The position numbers and the translations under genes were made by a program. From the NCBI GenBank assembly GCA_028689145.1, contig JAQTWT010000006.1, forward strand, positions 62,001 to 126,000: a stretch of DNA of 64,000 nt, written 5' to 3'. A model generated the notes under the pieces. The model was not told where the DNA came from. It was given only the letters and a program-made list of their open reading frames with translations, and did no database searches. The stretch comes from Gallionella sp. (GTDB taxonomy: Bacteria; Pseudomonadota; Gammaproteobacteria; Burkholderiales; Gallionellaceae). Below, piece after piece: positions 43,601 to 52,118 of this stretch. Every line of letters begins with the position of its first letter. Position 1 is the first letter of the stretch.

Positions 43601-43993
43601 ATGACCAATCAAACACCTGTTGGCGGTAAAGGGTTGCTCGAGTCGCTGACGGCGCTCGCGGCAACGCTGATTTCCATCGCGCATACGCGCCTCGATCTGT
43701 TGTCCTCTGATCTGGAGGAAGAGCGGGAGCATTTGTTATCGTTGCAGGTGTTGATTTTGGTTGCGCTGTTTTGTCTCGGTGTCGGTGTGGTGCTGGTGAC
43801 AATACTGCTCGTGGTGGCATTTTGGGATACGCACCGTATTCTGGTGCTTGGGTTGCTGGCCGGATTGTTTTTGGCAGCAGGTTTGGCGGCATGGTTGTTC
43901 GCCATGCATAAAGCGAGAACAAAGCCGAGAGTGTTTGCTGCGAGTTTGTCTGAGTTGTTGAAAGACCGGCAGCAGCTCGTTTCCGGTTTGTGA
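43601..43993 (+). CDS. Phage-holin-family/YqjE-like membrane protein
   Basis: 130 residues: an amphipathic N-terminus (LTALAATLISIAHTRLDLLS), two membrane segments (VLILVALFCLGVGVVLVTIL; LVLGLLAGLFLAAGLAAWLF) and a basic tail. Matches YqjE, annotated as phage holin family by similarity; no phage context here. 10 bases after the DUF883 gene. Confidence 0.88.
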   Translation: MTNQTPVGGKGLLESLTALAATLISIAHTRLDLLSSDLEEEREHLLSLQVLILVALFCLGVGVVLVTILLVVAFWDTHRILVLGLLAGLFLAAGLAAWLFAMHKARTKPRVFAASLSELLKDRQQLVSGL

Positions 43994-44002
43994 ACGACGA
44001 TC

Positions 44003-44296
44003 ATGAATGAAAAATTGACCTGCGTAGCCGAACGGCGTGAACGCCTGATTGCACAGGCTGCAGCGCAACGACTGGCACTGGCGCAAAACATCGAGATATG
44101 GCGTTTACCTTTGGCGCGGGCCGATCAGGGACTGGCGGCACTGCGATATATCAGGCGCCATCCTGCATGGGTATTTGGCCTTACTGCATTACTGGTGGCA
44201 CTCCTGCCTGGACGGGGTGGCAAATGGTTGCAACTCGGTTTTGCCGCTTGGCAGATGCGGCATAAGCTGCTCGGCGGCAGCCAGATGCCCAGATAG
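44003..44296 (+). CDS. YqjK-like protein
   Basis: 97 residues: basic N-terminal helix (ERRERLIAQAAAQRLALAQN), a middle part LAALRYIRRHPAWVFGLTAL and a short hydrophobic stretch. The third member of the yqjD-E-K-like operon, 9 bases after the holin-like gene. Function unknown. Confidence 0.8.
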   Translation: MNEKLTCVAERRERLIAQAAAQRLALAQNIEIWRLPLARADQGLAALRYIRRHPAWVFGLTALLVALLPGRGGKWLQLGFAAWQMRHKLLGGSQMPR

Positions 44297-44320
44297 TTTA
44301 TGTAACGATGCCCGGACTGA

Positions 44321-45013
44321 ATGTTCAACGAAATGGGCTTACTTCAAATGCACATTGCTGTTCAAACCCGATTACGAATACTGGTGATGCCCGCAATGGG
44401 GCTTGCGATAATGTTGTTATCCGGTTGTTCAGCCTTCAACCAAATACATACTACAACACAGGCATCGGTCATCAATCTCGATCCGCAGGTTTTGCAAGCG
44501 ACAGGGGTCGCCTTTATTACACCGAGTTCCGCAACCGGCCAGGAGGAGGACAAACAGGCTCTGGCTCTCGCGTTTACCGAGACGATGAAACAGGCTCGTC
44601 CAGACCTGCGTATCGTGCCGTTGCCTGCAACACTTGGGGAAATCAATCGCGCGGGCTTGGCCAGAGAATACAGGCAGATGTTCGAAGATTACCGTTTGAC
44701 GGGAATCTTCGACCGGAGAATTCTGCAGAAAGTTTCCCAGGCAACCGGCGTTCGTTATCTGGCCCAACTCAAACTGGGTGGATTTCGGCAGGAATCAAAA
44801 AGCAGATGGGGGCTGCTTGGGATACGCATGTTGGAAACAAAGACAACTTTTTTGAGAATCTACCTTCAGATTTGGGACGGTGAAAACGGTTCAGTCGCAT
44901 GGGAAGGATCACAAGAGCTATCGTCTGCCCACGAGTCACTGCAGGAGGATACCGTTTCATTCAAGTCTGCGGTAGAGCAGTCCGCAAAGGAATTGCTTGC
45001 GCGCTTACCTTAA
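44321..45013 (+). CDS. Lipoprotein of unknown function, paralogue of 35067-35804
   Basis: 230 residues with lipobox LLSGC near residue 36. The mature part is very similar to the protein at 35067 (NLDPQVLQATGVAFITPSSA, ARPDLRIVPLPATLGEINRA, RYLAQLKLGGFRQESK, LYLQIWDGENGSVAWEG). No clear ribosome-binding site before the ATG at 44321; ATG at 44348 is an alternative and gives a normal signal peptide. Follows the yqjK-like gene by 24 bases. Function not assigned. Confidence 0.8.
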   Translation: MFNEMGLLQMHIAVQTRLRILVMPAMGLAIMLLSGCSAFNQIHTTTQASVINLDPQVLQATGVAFITPSSATGQEEDKQALALAFTETMKQARPDLRIVPLPATLGEINRAGLAREYRQMFEDYRLTGIFDRRILQKVSQATGVRYLAQLKLGGFRQESKSRWGLLGIRMLETKTTFLRIYLQIWDGENGSVAWEGSQELSSAHESLQEDTVSFKSAVEQSAKELLARLP

Positions 45014-45044
45014 GTCCCGGGCAAGCATGAACCAAATTTCATTT

Positions 45045-48000
45045 TCAATACCCATCAAGAAACACGTCAATGTCCGCCAGCTCCTGCTCGAACTTGGGTA
45101 ACAGCGCCGCCAATTCTGTTGTGTCGGCGGCCTTACCCGACTGTTCCATCGCCGCAGACAACTCGCCCAGCGCCAGCGCGCCCACCGAGCGTGACGACGA
45201 TTTGAGCTTGTGCGCCAAGGCACCGGCAGCCGCTGCCTGACCTGCCGCGCAGGCGGCGCGCAACTCGGCGGCGATCTTCGCCGCGCTGATACGGAAGTCA
45301 TGCAGGAATTCGCGGATCATCGCCTCGTCGTTGCCGATTAGCGCCTTGAGGACATTCACATCGACGGGAGCGGAAGATGGGGATGGTTTCTCTGCCACCG
45401 AAGGCGTATTGCCATACGCCCCTACGTGCGCCAGAATGGTAGGGGCGTATGGCAATACGCCCGTTGATGCAGTGTCGCCCGGTATCGGATCGTAAGCAAC
45501 CGCCGGCATCCATTTTTCCAGCATCGCTTTCAGGTTGACCAGTTGTACTGGCTTGCTCAGGTAATCGTCCATGCCAATAGCCCGGCAGTGATCGGCTTCG
45601 CCTTTGAGCGCATTGGCGGTAATGGCGATGATTGGGATGCGGGGCTTGCTTATTTTGTTAGCCGCAGATTTTTCGGCAATGCGAATCGCGGTGGTCAGCT
45701 CGTAGCCGTCCATTTCAGGCATGTGCAGGTCGGTGAACAGCAGGCCGTAATCGCCGCTTTGCCAGCGTTCCAATGCCTCGCGGCCATCGCTGGCGATGTC
45801 GGCAGTTCGCCCGAGCAATCTGAGTTGTTGCAGGATGACTTTCTGGTTGATCTCGTTGTCTTCGGCGACCAATATCAGAGTGCCTTGCCGTTGCGCCTCT
45901 TCACGGGGCAGCGGCGCGAGTGTTGCTTTGACATCGTTGGGCAGGTCTTTCAGTTCAGTTGGTTTGGCCCAGCCTGCGGCAACGGCCACCGCCTTCAGTA
46001 ACGCCCTACGGGTAAGCACATTGCCATCCACCAACACCAGATCGGCATCTTCCAAACGCGACTCCCGGCGCTGCCCGCGCCGGATGACGACGAATCGGAT
46101 TTTATGTTCCGGGTGGGCGCGGGCTGCGGCGCGTAGTTCATCCAGCGGCGGGTTTTCGGCTGCGGTGTCGATGAGCACGATACACAGGCCGGGAGGATGC
46201 TGCGCTACCCATCTCTTGACAGACGACAAGTCCTCCACCCGTTCGACCAGCGCACCCGCATGTTTGAGATAGGCGGCGAGATCATCGGCAAGACCGCCTA
46301 CGCCGCCCACCACCAGACAGGGCAGGTCGGTGACCTGGACGGGGTTTTGTAGGTCGGGTTTTAACCCGACACCGTCATCATGTCGGGTTAAAACCCGACC
46401 TACATCCATCGGCAATTTGAAAGGCAGGCGCACAGTGAATATCGAGCCTTTGCCCGGTTCGCTCTGCACGGTGATTTCGCCGCCCTTGATATTTACCAGT
46501 CGGCGCGAGATGGCCAACCCCAACCCGGTACCGCCATAATTCCGGGTGGTGGTGGAATCCGCTTGGGAAAAAGGCGTGAACAGGCGCACCTGAGCTTCCT
46601 TATCCATGCCAATGCCGTTGTCGGTCACGCGAAACTCAAGCAGGATTTGTTCCGGCGTGCTTTCAATCAGCAGTGTGCGCACCGATACCTTGCCCTGCCG
46701 TTGCTGCCCGCTGGAAAACTTGATGGCGTTGCTGTTCAGGTTGAGCAGTATCTGGCGCAACCGCCCCGGATCGCCCATGACTTGTGAAGGAATGCTTGGG
46801 TCGGTGAACAGCGTCAACTCCACTCCTTTCTTTTCGGCCATGTGATCCATGGTTTCACATGCCCCCTCCACCACGTCGGCGACAGACATGGGCACACTTT
46901 CTATCAGAAGCTTGCCGGCCTCAATCTTGGAGAAATCTAGAATATCGTCAATGATGGTGAGCAGGGCAAATGCCGAGTCATGGATGATGTTGGCCATCTC
47001 GATCTGCGGGTCATTCAGGCTGCTCTGCTGCAACACATCGACCATGCCGATCACGCCGTTCATCGGGGTGCGTATCTCGTGGCTCATGGTGGCGAGAAAT
47101 TCAGACTTGGCGCGGTTGGCCTGTTCGGCTTCGAGCATGGCCTGTTCCAGATCTGCGGTGCGCGCTGTTACTTTGTTTTCCAGCTCGTCGTTGAGCTGGA
47201 GCACCATTGCCTCTGCCTGTTTGCGAGCGGTGATGTCTACAAAGGTGACGATGGCACCTATTACCAAACCGTCCGTTTCGATGGGGTTCGAGTAGTATTC
47301 AACCGGAATCGCGATGCCATCCTTGCGCCAGAACACCTCATCGAAAACATTGACTGGTTGGTTGATTCGATAAGCACGATACGCCCTGCATTCTTCCGCC
47401 GGGTAGGGGCTGCCATCGGCATGGGCATAATGGATGAGCTCATGCATATGCTTGCCCAGCACTTCATTTTCGTTCCGGTAACCCAGCATCTGCAGGAAGG
47501 CATGGTTGACGAAGGTACAGTCGCCATGGGTGTCCACCCCATAAGCGCCTTCAGTCATTGAATTGAGCAGGCGATGCAAGTGCTCGTGTGAAAGACGCAA
47601 TGCCTCCTGCGCCTGCTTGCGCTGGGTGATGTCGCGCACCGTGGCTTGCAGTACCGGTTTACCGTCCAGCTCCATAGCAGTCATCAATACATCAGCGAAA
47701 AACTCAGTGCCATCGAGCCGACGATACATCCATTCGAATCGATTGCTGCCATTCTTGAAAGCCGTGGCGATGTGCTGATTGAGCAGCCTTGCCGAATCTT
47801 CACCACCGGGCTGGGTGGGTGGGGAGCGCCGGGCAGGATGTTTGCGGATAAAATCGTCGCGCGTGGGGCAGCCGAACATCCGCAGGGTGGCCGGGTTACA
47901 GTCGAAAAAATATTCCTCACCGAGCAGCATGATTGCATCGGAAGACGATTCAAACACCGCATGGTATTTCGCCGCCATGTTTTTCAGCAATTCTTCCACA

Positions 48001-48626
48001 CGCTTGCGTTCGGTGATGTCCTCCTTGATACCGAGGTAGTTAGTGATGCATCCATCGTCCGCGCGTATCGGCGAGTTCAGTTCCCGATCAATGTATTCGC
48101 TGCCGTCCTTGCGCCGGTTGATGAATTCACCTTCCCACACTTCGCCACGGGTCAGGTGCGCCCACATGTCGTCATAGCTTGACTGCGCGTTCTTGCCGGA
48201 ATGCAGTATGCGCTGGTTCTGCCCGACAACCTCTGCCAGACTGTAGCCGGTTTCCTTAACAAATGCCTCGTTGACATATTCGATGTTTGCATCAAGGTCG
48301 GTGATAACAATGGAACTGGGATTTTGTTCCACCGCCTGCGAGAGCTTGCGCAAGGAAGCCTCGGCATGCTTGAGTTCGGCTTGCCGGTTCAACGGCTTAA
48401 AAACCAGAAAATAGAGGGCTGGAGAAACAATCGCGGTGAGCAAGATGGGGTCAAGGAATATGAACAGCTTTTTCAGAAATGAATCTTTCAGGATGGAGTC
48501 AGGGAAGCTTTCGATCAGCGCCATGATCAACAGCTCGGCCACCAGCACAATCAAACCCACCGCAATCACCACTCTCGCGGGAGTCATCAAAAGCGCCGAC
48601 AATTTTTTCATAAGGCGATTCATCAT
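45045..48626 (-). CDS. Membrane-anchored PAS-PAS-PAS hybrid histidine kinase with two receivers and HPt
   Basis: 1193 residues. Two membrane segments (about 18-40, 53-77), PAS domains at about 92-208, 215-338 and 345-472, a coiled coil, HisKA with His516 ([15 protein letters not shown]) and HATPase (GGTGLGL). A degenerate receiver lacks the phospho-Asp (VGGVGGLADDLAAY...). A canonical receiver has Asp966 in FTDLHMPEMDG, and the HPt domain has His1139 (AHKLKSSSRSVGA). The linkers before the degenerate receiver and before the HPt are encoded by in-frame REP palindromes. Architecture is BarA/EvgS-like phosphorelay; the cognate regulator is not evident. Start choice among three near ATGs is uncertain. 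Confidence 0.92.
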   Translation of the reverse strand: MMNRLMKKLSALLMTPARVVIAVGLIVLVAELLIMALIESFPDSILKDSFLKKLFIFLDPILLTAIVSPALYFLVFKPLNRQAELKHAEASLRKLSQAVEQNPSSIVITDLDANIEYVNEAFVKETGYSLAEVVGQNQRILHSGKNAQSSYDDMWAHLTRGEVWEGEFINRRKDGSEYIDRELNSPIRADDGCITNYLGIKEDITERKRVEELLKNMAAKYHAVFESSSDAIMLLGEEYFFDCNPATLRMFGCPTRDDFIRKHPARRSPPTQPGGEDSARLLNQHIATAFKNGSNRFEWMYRRLDGTEFFADVLMTAMELDGKPVLQATVRDITQRKQAQEALRLSHEHLHRLLNSMTEGAYGVDTHGDCTFVNHAFLQMLGYRNENEVLGKHMHELIHYAHADGSPYPAEECRAYRAYRINQPVNVFDEVFWRKDGIAIPVEYYSNPIETDGLVIGAIVTFVDITARKQAEAMVLQLNDELENKVTARTADLEQAMLEAEQANRAKSEFLATMSHEIRTPMNGVIGMVDVLQQSSLNDPQIEMANIIHDSAFALLTIIDDILDFSKIEAGKLLIESVPMSVADVVEGACETMDHMAEKKGVELTLFTDPSIPSQVMGDPGRLRQILLNLNSNAIKFSSGQQRQGKVSVRTLLIESTPEQILLEFRVTDNGIGMDKEAQVRLFTPFSQADSTTTRNYGGTGLGLAISRRLVNIKGGEITVQSEPGKGSIFTVRLPFKLPMDVGRVLTRHDDGVGLKPDLQNPVQVTDLPCLVVGGVGGLADDLAAYLKHAGALVERVEDLSSVKRWVAQHPPGLCIVLIDTAAENPPLDELRAAARAHPEHKIRFVVIRRGQRRESRLEDADLVLVDGNVLTRRALLKAVAVAAGWAKPTELKDLPNDVKATLAPLPREEAQRQGTLILVAEDNEINQKVILQQLRLLGRTADIASDGREALERWQSGDYGLLFTDLHMPEMDGYELTTAIRIAEKSAANKISKPRIPIIAITANALKGEADHCRAIGMDDYLSKPVQLVNLKAMLEKWMPAVAYDPIPGDTASTGVLPYAPTILAHVGAYGNTPSVAEKPSPSSAPVDVNVLKALIGNDEAMIREFLHDFRISAAKIAAELRAACAAGQAAAAGALAHKLKSSSRSVGALALGELSAAMEQSGKAADTTELAALLPKFEQELADIDVFLDGY
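45403..45462. repeat. In-frame REP pair (family D) inside the kinase gene, receiver-HPt linker
   Basis: GGCGTATTGCCATACGCC followed by CCTAC, a 15-base spacer, then GTAGG and the complementary arm. Orientation is CTAC...GTAG, the opposite of the other pairs. It is translated on the minus strand as part of a low-complexity linker (TGVLPYAPTILAHVGAYGN) without breaking the frame. Confidence 0.8.
46349..46403. repeat. In-frame REP pair (family C) inside the kinase gene, HATPase-receiver linker
   Basis: GTAGGTCGGGTTTTAACCCG and its complement GTCGGGTTAAAACCCGAC-CTAC form an almost perfect palindrome. It is translated on the minus strand as DVGRVLTRHDDGVGLKPDLQ between ATPase and pseudo-receiver domains. 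A related element lies outside genes at 62417-62462. Confidence 0.82.
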
Positions 48627-48809
48627 TTCAGCCGTTCAGCGGAGGCGGGAAACGCGCTTATAAACGGCTGCTGCAAGGCGCGTATGCGGTGGGAGTAATC
48701 TGTCGGCATAAATGGTCTCGCTCAGTTTTTATCCCGTTCAAGTTCGGGGGCTATGAACCGCACCATGCATCAAATTCTTTGGTGGATTCAGGTTCCGGGC
48801 TAATGCGGA

Positions 48810-50015
48810 TCAATGCACCAGCTGGTTAATTTCTATGATCGGCAGCAGGATGGCGAGCACGATCAGCAGCACGATTCCACCCATCACCAGAATCATGACC
48901 GGCTCAAGCAGCGTTAGGAAGACCGTCAAGCGCCGTTCCAGCGCCTGAGTCTCAAGATGTGCGGCACGTTGCAGCATCTGTTCCAGCTTGCCGCTCACTT
49001 CGCCGCTCGCCACCAGATGGATCAGCAGCGGCGGAAATGTACGTGTTTCGCCCAGCGCTCGGGACAGGCTCGCGCCTTCGCGTACCCGGTTGATGGCGTG
49101 TTCGACTGCTTCCCGCAATACCATGTTGGTCATTACCCGCGCGCCTGAAGCCAGCGCCGAAAGCAACGGCACACCGCCGCCGACCAGAATGGCGAGCGTG
49201 CTGGCGAAACGCGAAGTGTTGATGCCGCGAATCAGCGAGCCGATACCGGGCATTCGCAACAGCAGTACATGCCAGCGCCGTCTGGTGGTATCGCGGCGCA
49301 GTGCCACGCGTGCAGCCGCAAATCCTCCGCCGAGGAGAACCAAAATATACGGCCAGGTGACGCGCAGGAAATCACTTAATGCGATCATGGATCGGGTCAG
49401 TAGCGGCAGGCCCTGCCGCGATTGCTGGAACACTTGCACTACCTGCGGTACCACATAGACCAGCAAACCGGTGACGATCATGATCGCCACGACCGTAACC
49501 AATATCGGGTAAAGCAGCGCAAGACCGGTTTTTTGTTTCATCGCCTGACTTGCGTCGAGATAATCGGCGAGATGCTGCAATACGGTCGGCAGCGCACCCG
49601 ATTCCTCGCCGCCATGCACCAGTGCCCGGTAGAAATCCGGAAAACTTTTTTCGTAGGCACCCAGAGCTTCGGCTAATGAATGGCCGGAGGTCACTTCGGT
49701 TTTAACACCGGTGAGTACTTCTCGTGTCATCGGTTCTGCGGCTTCTTCGATCAGCGCATTGAGCGACTGTTCCATGGTCAGCCCGGAATCGAGCAGTGTT
49801 GCCATTTGTCTGGTGACCAGACTGAGTTCGCTGGCCGAGATGCCCCTGGACCATACCTGCTTGGCACGTTCACGCGCATGCACCTGGTCGATCATCGAGG
49901 GCAACAGACCCTGTGCGCGTAATTGTGCGCGCGCCTGTCGCGGGGTATCGGCCTGGATCACTCCGGATACTTTTCGGCCGACGGCATTCAGTGCCTGATA
50001 TTGAAAGGCTTCCAT
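48810..50015 (-). CDS. gspF: Type II secretion inner-membrane platform protein GspF
   Basis: 401 residues from MEAFQYQALNAVGRK, the conserved GspF start; the open frame to 50141 overlaps the upstream regulator gene and is not needed. Two T2SF domains (about 70-190 and 270-395) with three membrane segments. Signatures include TRQMATLLDSGLTMEQSLNA and LVASGEVSGKLEQMLQRAA. Normally directly after gspE, but here a response regulator gene lies between them. Confidence 0.95.
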   Translation of the reverse strand: MEAFQYQALNAVGRKVSGVIQADTPRQARAQLRAQGLLPSMIDQVHARERAKQVWSRGISASELSLVTRQMATLLDSGLTMEQSLNALIEEAAEPMTREVLTGVKTEVTSGHSLAEALGAYEKSFPDFYRALVHGGEESGALPTVLQHLADYLDASQAMKQKTGLALLYPILVTVVAIMIVTGLLVYVVPQVVQVFQQSRQGLPLLTRSMIALSDFLRVTWPYILVLLGGGFAAARVALRRDTTRRRWHVLLLRMPGIGSLIRGINTSRFASTLAILVGGGVPLLSALASGARVMTNMVLREAVEHAINRVREGASLSRALGETRTFPPLLIHLVASGEVSGKLEQMLQRAAHLETQALERRLTVFLTLLEPVMILVMGGIVLLIVLAILLPIIEINQLVH

Positions 50016-50058
50016 ATTGTTGCTTACTCGCGTATTCCGCTCATTAGCTTCTGCACGG

Positions 50059-50586
50059 TTACTCTGATTGTGCGGTGCGCTGGTGTCGCATATTCGCGCA
50101 GAATTCTGCCATTTCCCGCAGGGCGCTAAAGCGCGCTTCACTTTCGCGCAGTTCGGCGGTACGTTTTTCCACCGTTTGTTCCAATTTTTTGTACAGTAGC
50201 CGTACTTCCAGCATGTTGTGAATGCGGGTTTTTACTTCGAGAACATCAAACGGTTTACTTACAAAATCCTTTGCGCCGATTTCCAGCGCACGCTGCTTGT
50301 AAGCCGGTTGGGCGGTGATCACGATGACCGGCAGATAACCGTCCGGGTCAATCTCCTTGAGCCCGTCCATCACTTGAAACCCATCCATGCCGGGCATTTG
50401 CAGATCGAGCAGGATCAAATCGTAGCGGTTGTTGCGGTGAAGCTCGCAGACCTCAAACGGGTTCATCGTGGATGTGACTGATGTATAGCCGGAAGATGCC
50501 AGCATTCGCTCAAGCAGTTGCACATTGGCTTCTAGATCATCGACGATCAGTACTTTTGCATTAAGTATGTCGGATGCATTAATCAT
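50059..50586 (-). CDS. Single-domain response regulator inside the gsp operon
   Basis: 175 residues. Receiver with Asp16/17, phospho-Asp61 (LILLDLQMPGMDG) and Lys111 (VSKPFD), then a coiled-coil tail (KKLEQTVEKRTAELRESEAR) and no output domain. It belongs to the same receiver family as the proteins at 3995, 7271, 16783, 18103 and 19285. It sits 53 bases after gspE and 43 bases before gspF on the same strand, so it is probably co-transcribed and might modulate the secretion ATPase (inference). The tail looks like a truncated REC-PAS connector. Confidence 0.9.
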   Translation of the reverse strand: MINASDILNAKVLIVDDLEANVQLLERMLASSGYTSVTSTMNPFEVCELHRNNRYDLILLDLQMPGMDGFQVMDGLKEIDPDGYLPVIVITAQPAYKQRALEIGAKDFVSKPFDVLEVKTRIHNMLEVRLLYKKLEQTVEKRTAELRESEARFSALREMAEFCANMRHQRTAQSE

Positions 50587-50639
50587 TATTATGTCCTTTT
50601 AAGCGGTATTACCCGCCACAGTCGGCGAGTTGCATTTTG

Positions 50640-52115
50640 TTACGCGCGCGTGACGCGCACCACCTCTTCAAGACTGATCAAACCCAGTGCGGCCAGGCGC
50701 ATGCCATCATCACGCAGTGAACGCATGCCGTGCGCAAGCGCATGCTCCCGCAGCACTTGTTCGGAAGCCCGGTCATAGACTAGACGGCGAAAGTCATCGT
50801 CGATGGTCAGTAATTCGTAAATACCGGTACGCCCACGGTAGCCGGTGCGGTTGCATGCGGGGCAACCTTGCGCCGAATAGAGTGCGCCATCAGTCGGCGT
50901 GAAACCAAGTGCGCTGATTTGTGCCGCATTGGCAGCAAAGGGTTGGCGGCATTCCATGCACAGACGGCGCACCAGACGTTGCGCCCCCACCCCGATCAGG
51001 CTGGAGGCAAGCAGAAATGGCTCCACGCCCATATCGACCAGACGCGTGACTGCGCTTACCGCATCGTTGGTGTGCAGCGTGGCAAATACCAGATGCCCGG
51101 TTAGGCTGGCCTGAACGGCAATTTGCGCGGTTTCGAGATCGCGTATTTCACCGATCATGACCACGTCCGGATCCTGCCGCAGGATGGTGCGCAACGCACG
51201 CGCAAACCCCATATCGATTCTGGGGTTGACCTGAGTCTGGCTGATGCCGTCGAGGTCGTATTCGATCGGGTCTTCTACCGTCATGATGTTGAGTGCGGCA
51301 GCGTCCAGTCTTGCTAGTGCGGAGTAGAGCGTGGTGGTCTTGCCGGAGCCGGTCGGGCCGGTGATCAGCACGATGCCGTGCGGTTCGAGAATTAGCTTGT
51401 CCATGTGCGCGAGCGTGGTTTCGTCCATGCCCAGCTTGCCCAGATCAAGGCGTCCGGCCTGCTTGTCGAGCAAGCGCAGCACCACACGTTCGCCGTGCCC
51501 GGTTGGAATCGTGGATACGCGCACATCCACCGGCCGACCGGCCACGCGCAGCGTGATACGGCCATCCTGCGGCAGGCGTTTTTCCGCGATATCGAGCTGC
51601 GACATTATTTTTATGCGCGAGACGATTGCGCCATGCAGCGCGCGTGCCGGCTCGATCAGGTCGCGCAGTGTGCCATCGACGCGCAGCCGCACCACCGAGC
51701 GGGTTTCAAACGGTTCGATATGGATGTCCGAGGCACCGTCGCGCAATGCTTGGGTGAACAGCGCATTGATCAGGCGGATAACCGGCGCATCATCCTGACT
51801 TTCGAGCAAATCCTCAACTTTTGGAATTTCCTGCAATAGTCTGGAAAGATCCATGTCCTGCGCCAGATCGACGGCCAGCGCAGCTGCTCCCGCATCTGCA
51901 CCGTTGTACGATGTGGTGAGCAACTCGTCGAATTCGCTATTATCAATGCGGCGGGGGCGCAGCGGAACACCGAGCATCCGGCGCAATTCGGCGAGCGCAC
52001 CCGAATTGACATCGCTGCGTACTGCCACCTCTGCCGAGTCGTCACTCAGGATGGTGACAACCACACCGTTGGTTTTGGCAAATGCGTAGGGAATCTTGAG
52101 CGCGGCCTTGTTCAT
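50640..52115 (-). CDS. gspE: Type II secretion ATPase GspE
   Basis: 491 residues. N-terminal domain, then the AAA-like secretion ATPase: Walker A GPTGSGKT at 253-260, Asp box TVEDPIEY, Walker B DVVMIGE at 316-322 and His box TLHTNDA. A C-terminal four-cysteine zinc motif reads Cys385-x2-Cys388 and Cys417-x2-Cys420. All key residues present. Powers pseudopilus assembly together with GspF and GspL. Starts 3 bases after the gspD stop. Confidence 0.96.
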   Translation of the reverse strand: MNKAALKIPYAFAKTNGVVVTILSDDSAEVAVRSDVNSGALAELRRMLGVPLRPRRIDNSEFDELLTTSYNGADAGAAALAVDLAQDMDLSRLLQEIPKVEDLLESQDDAPVIRLINALFTQALRDGASDIHIEPFETRSVVRLRVDGTLRDLIEPARALHGAIVSRIKIMSQLDIAEKRLPQDGRITLRVAGRPVDVRVSTIPTGHGERVVLRLLDKQAGRLDLGKLGMDETTLAHMDKLILEPHGIVLITGPTGSGKTTTLYSALARLDAAALNIMTVEDPIEYDLDGISQTQVNPRIDMGFARALRTILRQDPDVVMIGEIRDLETAQIAVQASLTGHLVFATLHTNDAVSAVTRLVDMGVEPFLLASSLIGVGAQRLVRRLCMECRQPFAANAAQISALGFTPTDGALYSAQGCPACNRTGYRGRTGIYELLTIDDDFRRLVYDRASEQVLREHALAHGMRSLRDDGMRLAALGLISLEEVVRVTRA

Positions 52116-52118
52116 CCG

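Noticed and set aside
43601-43993. Phage holin gene as evidence of a prophage
   Set aside because: The context is the chromosomal yqjD-yqjE-yqjK trio; no phage structural, lysis or integrase genes are nearby.
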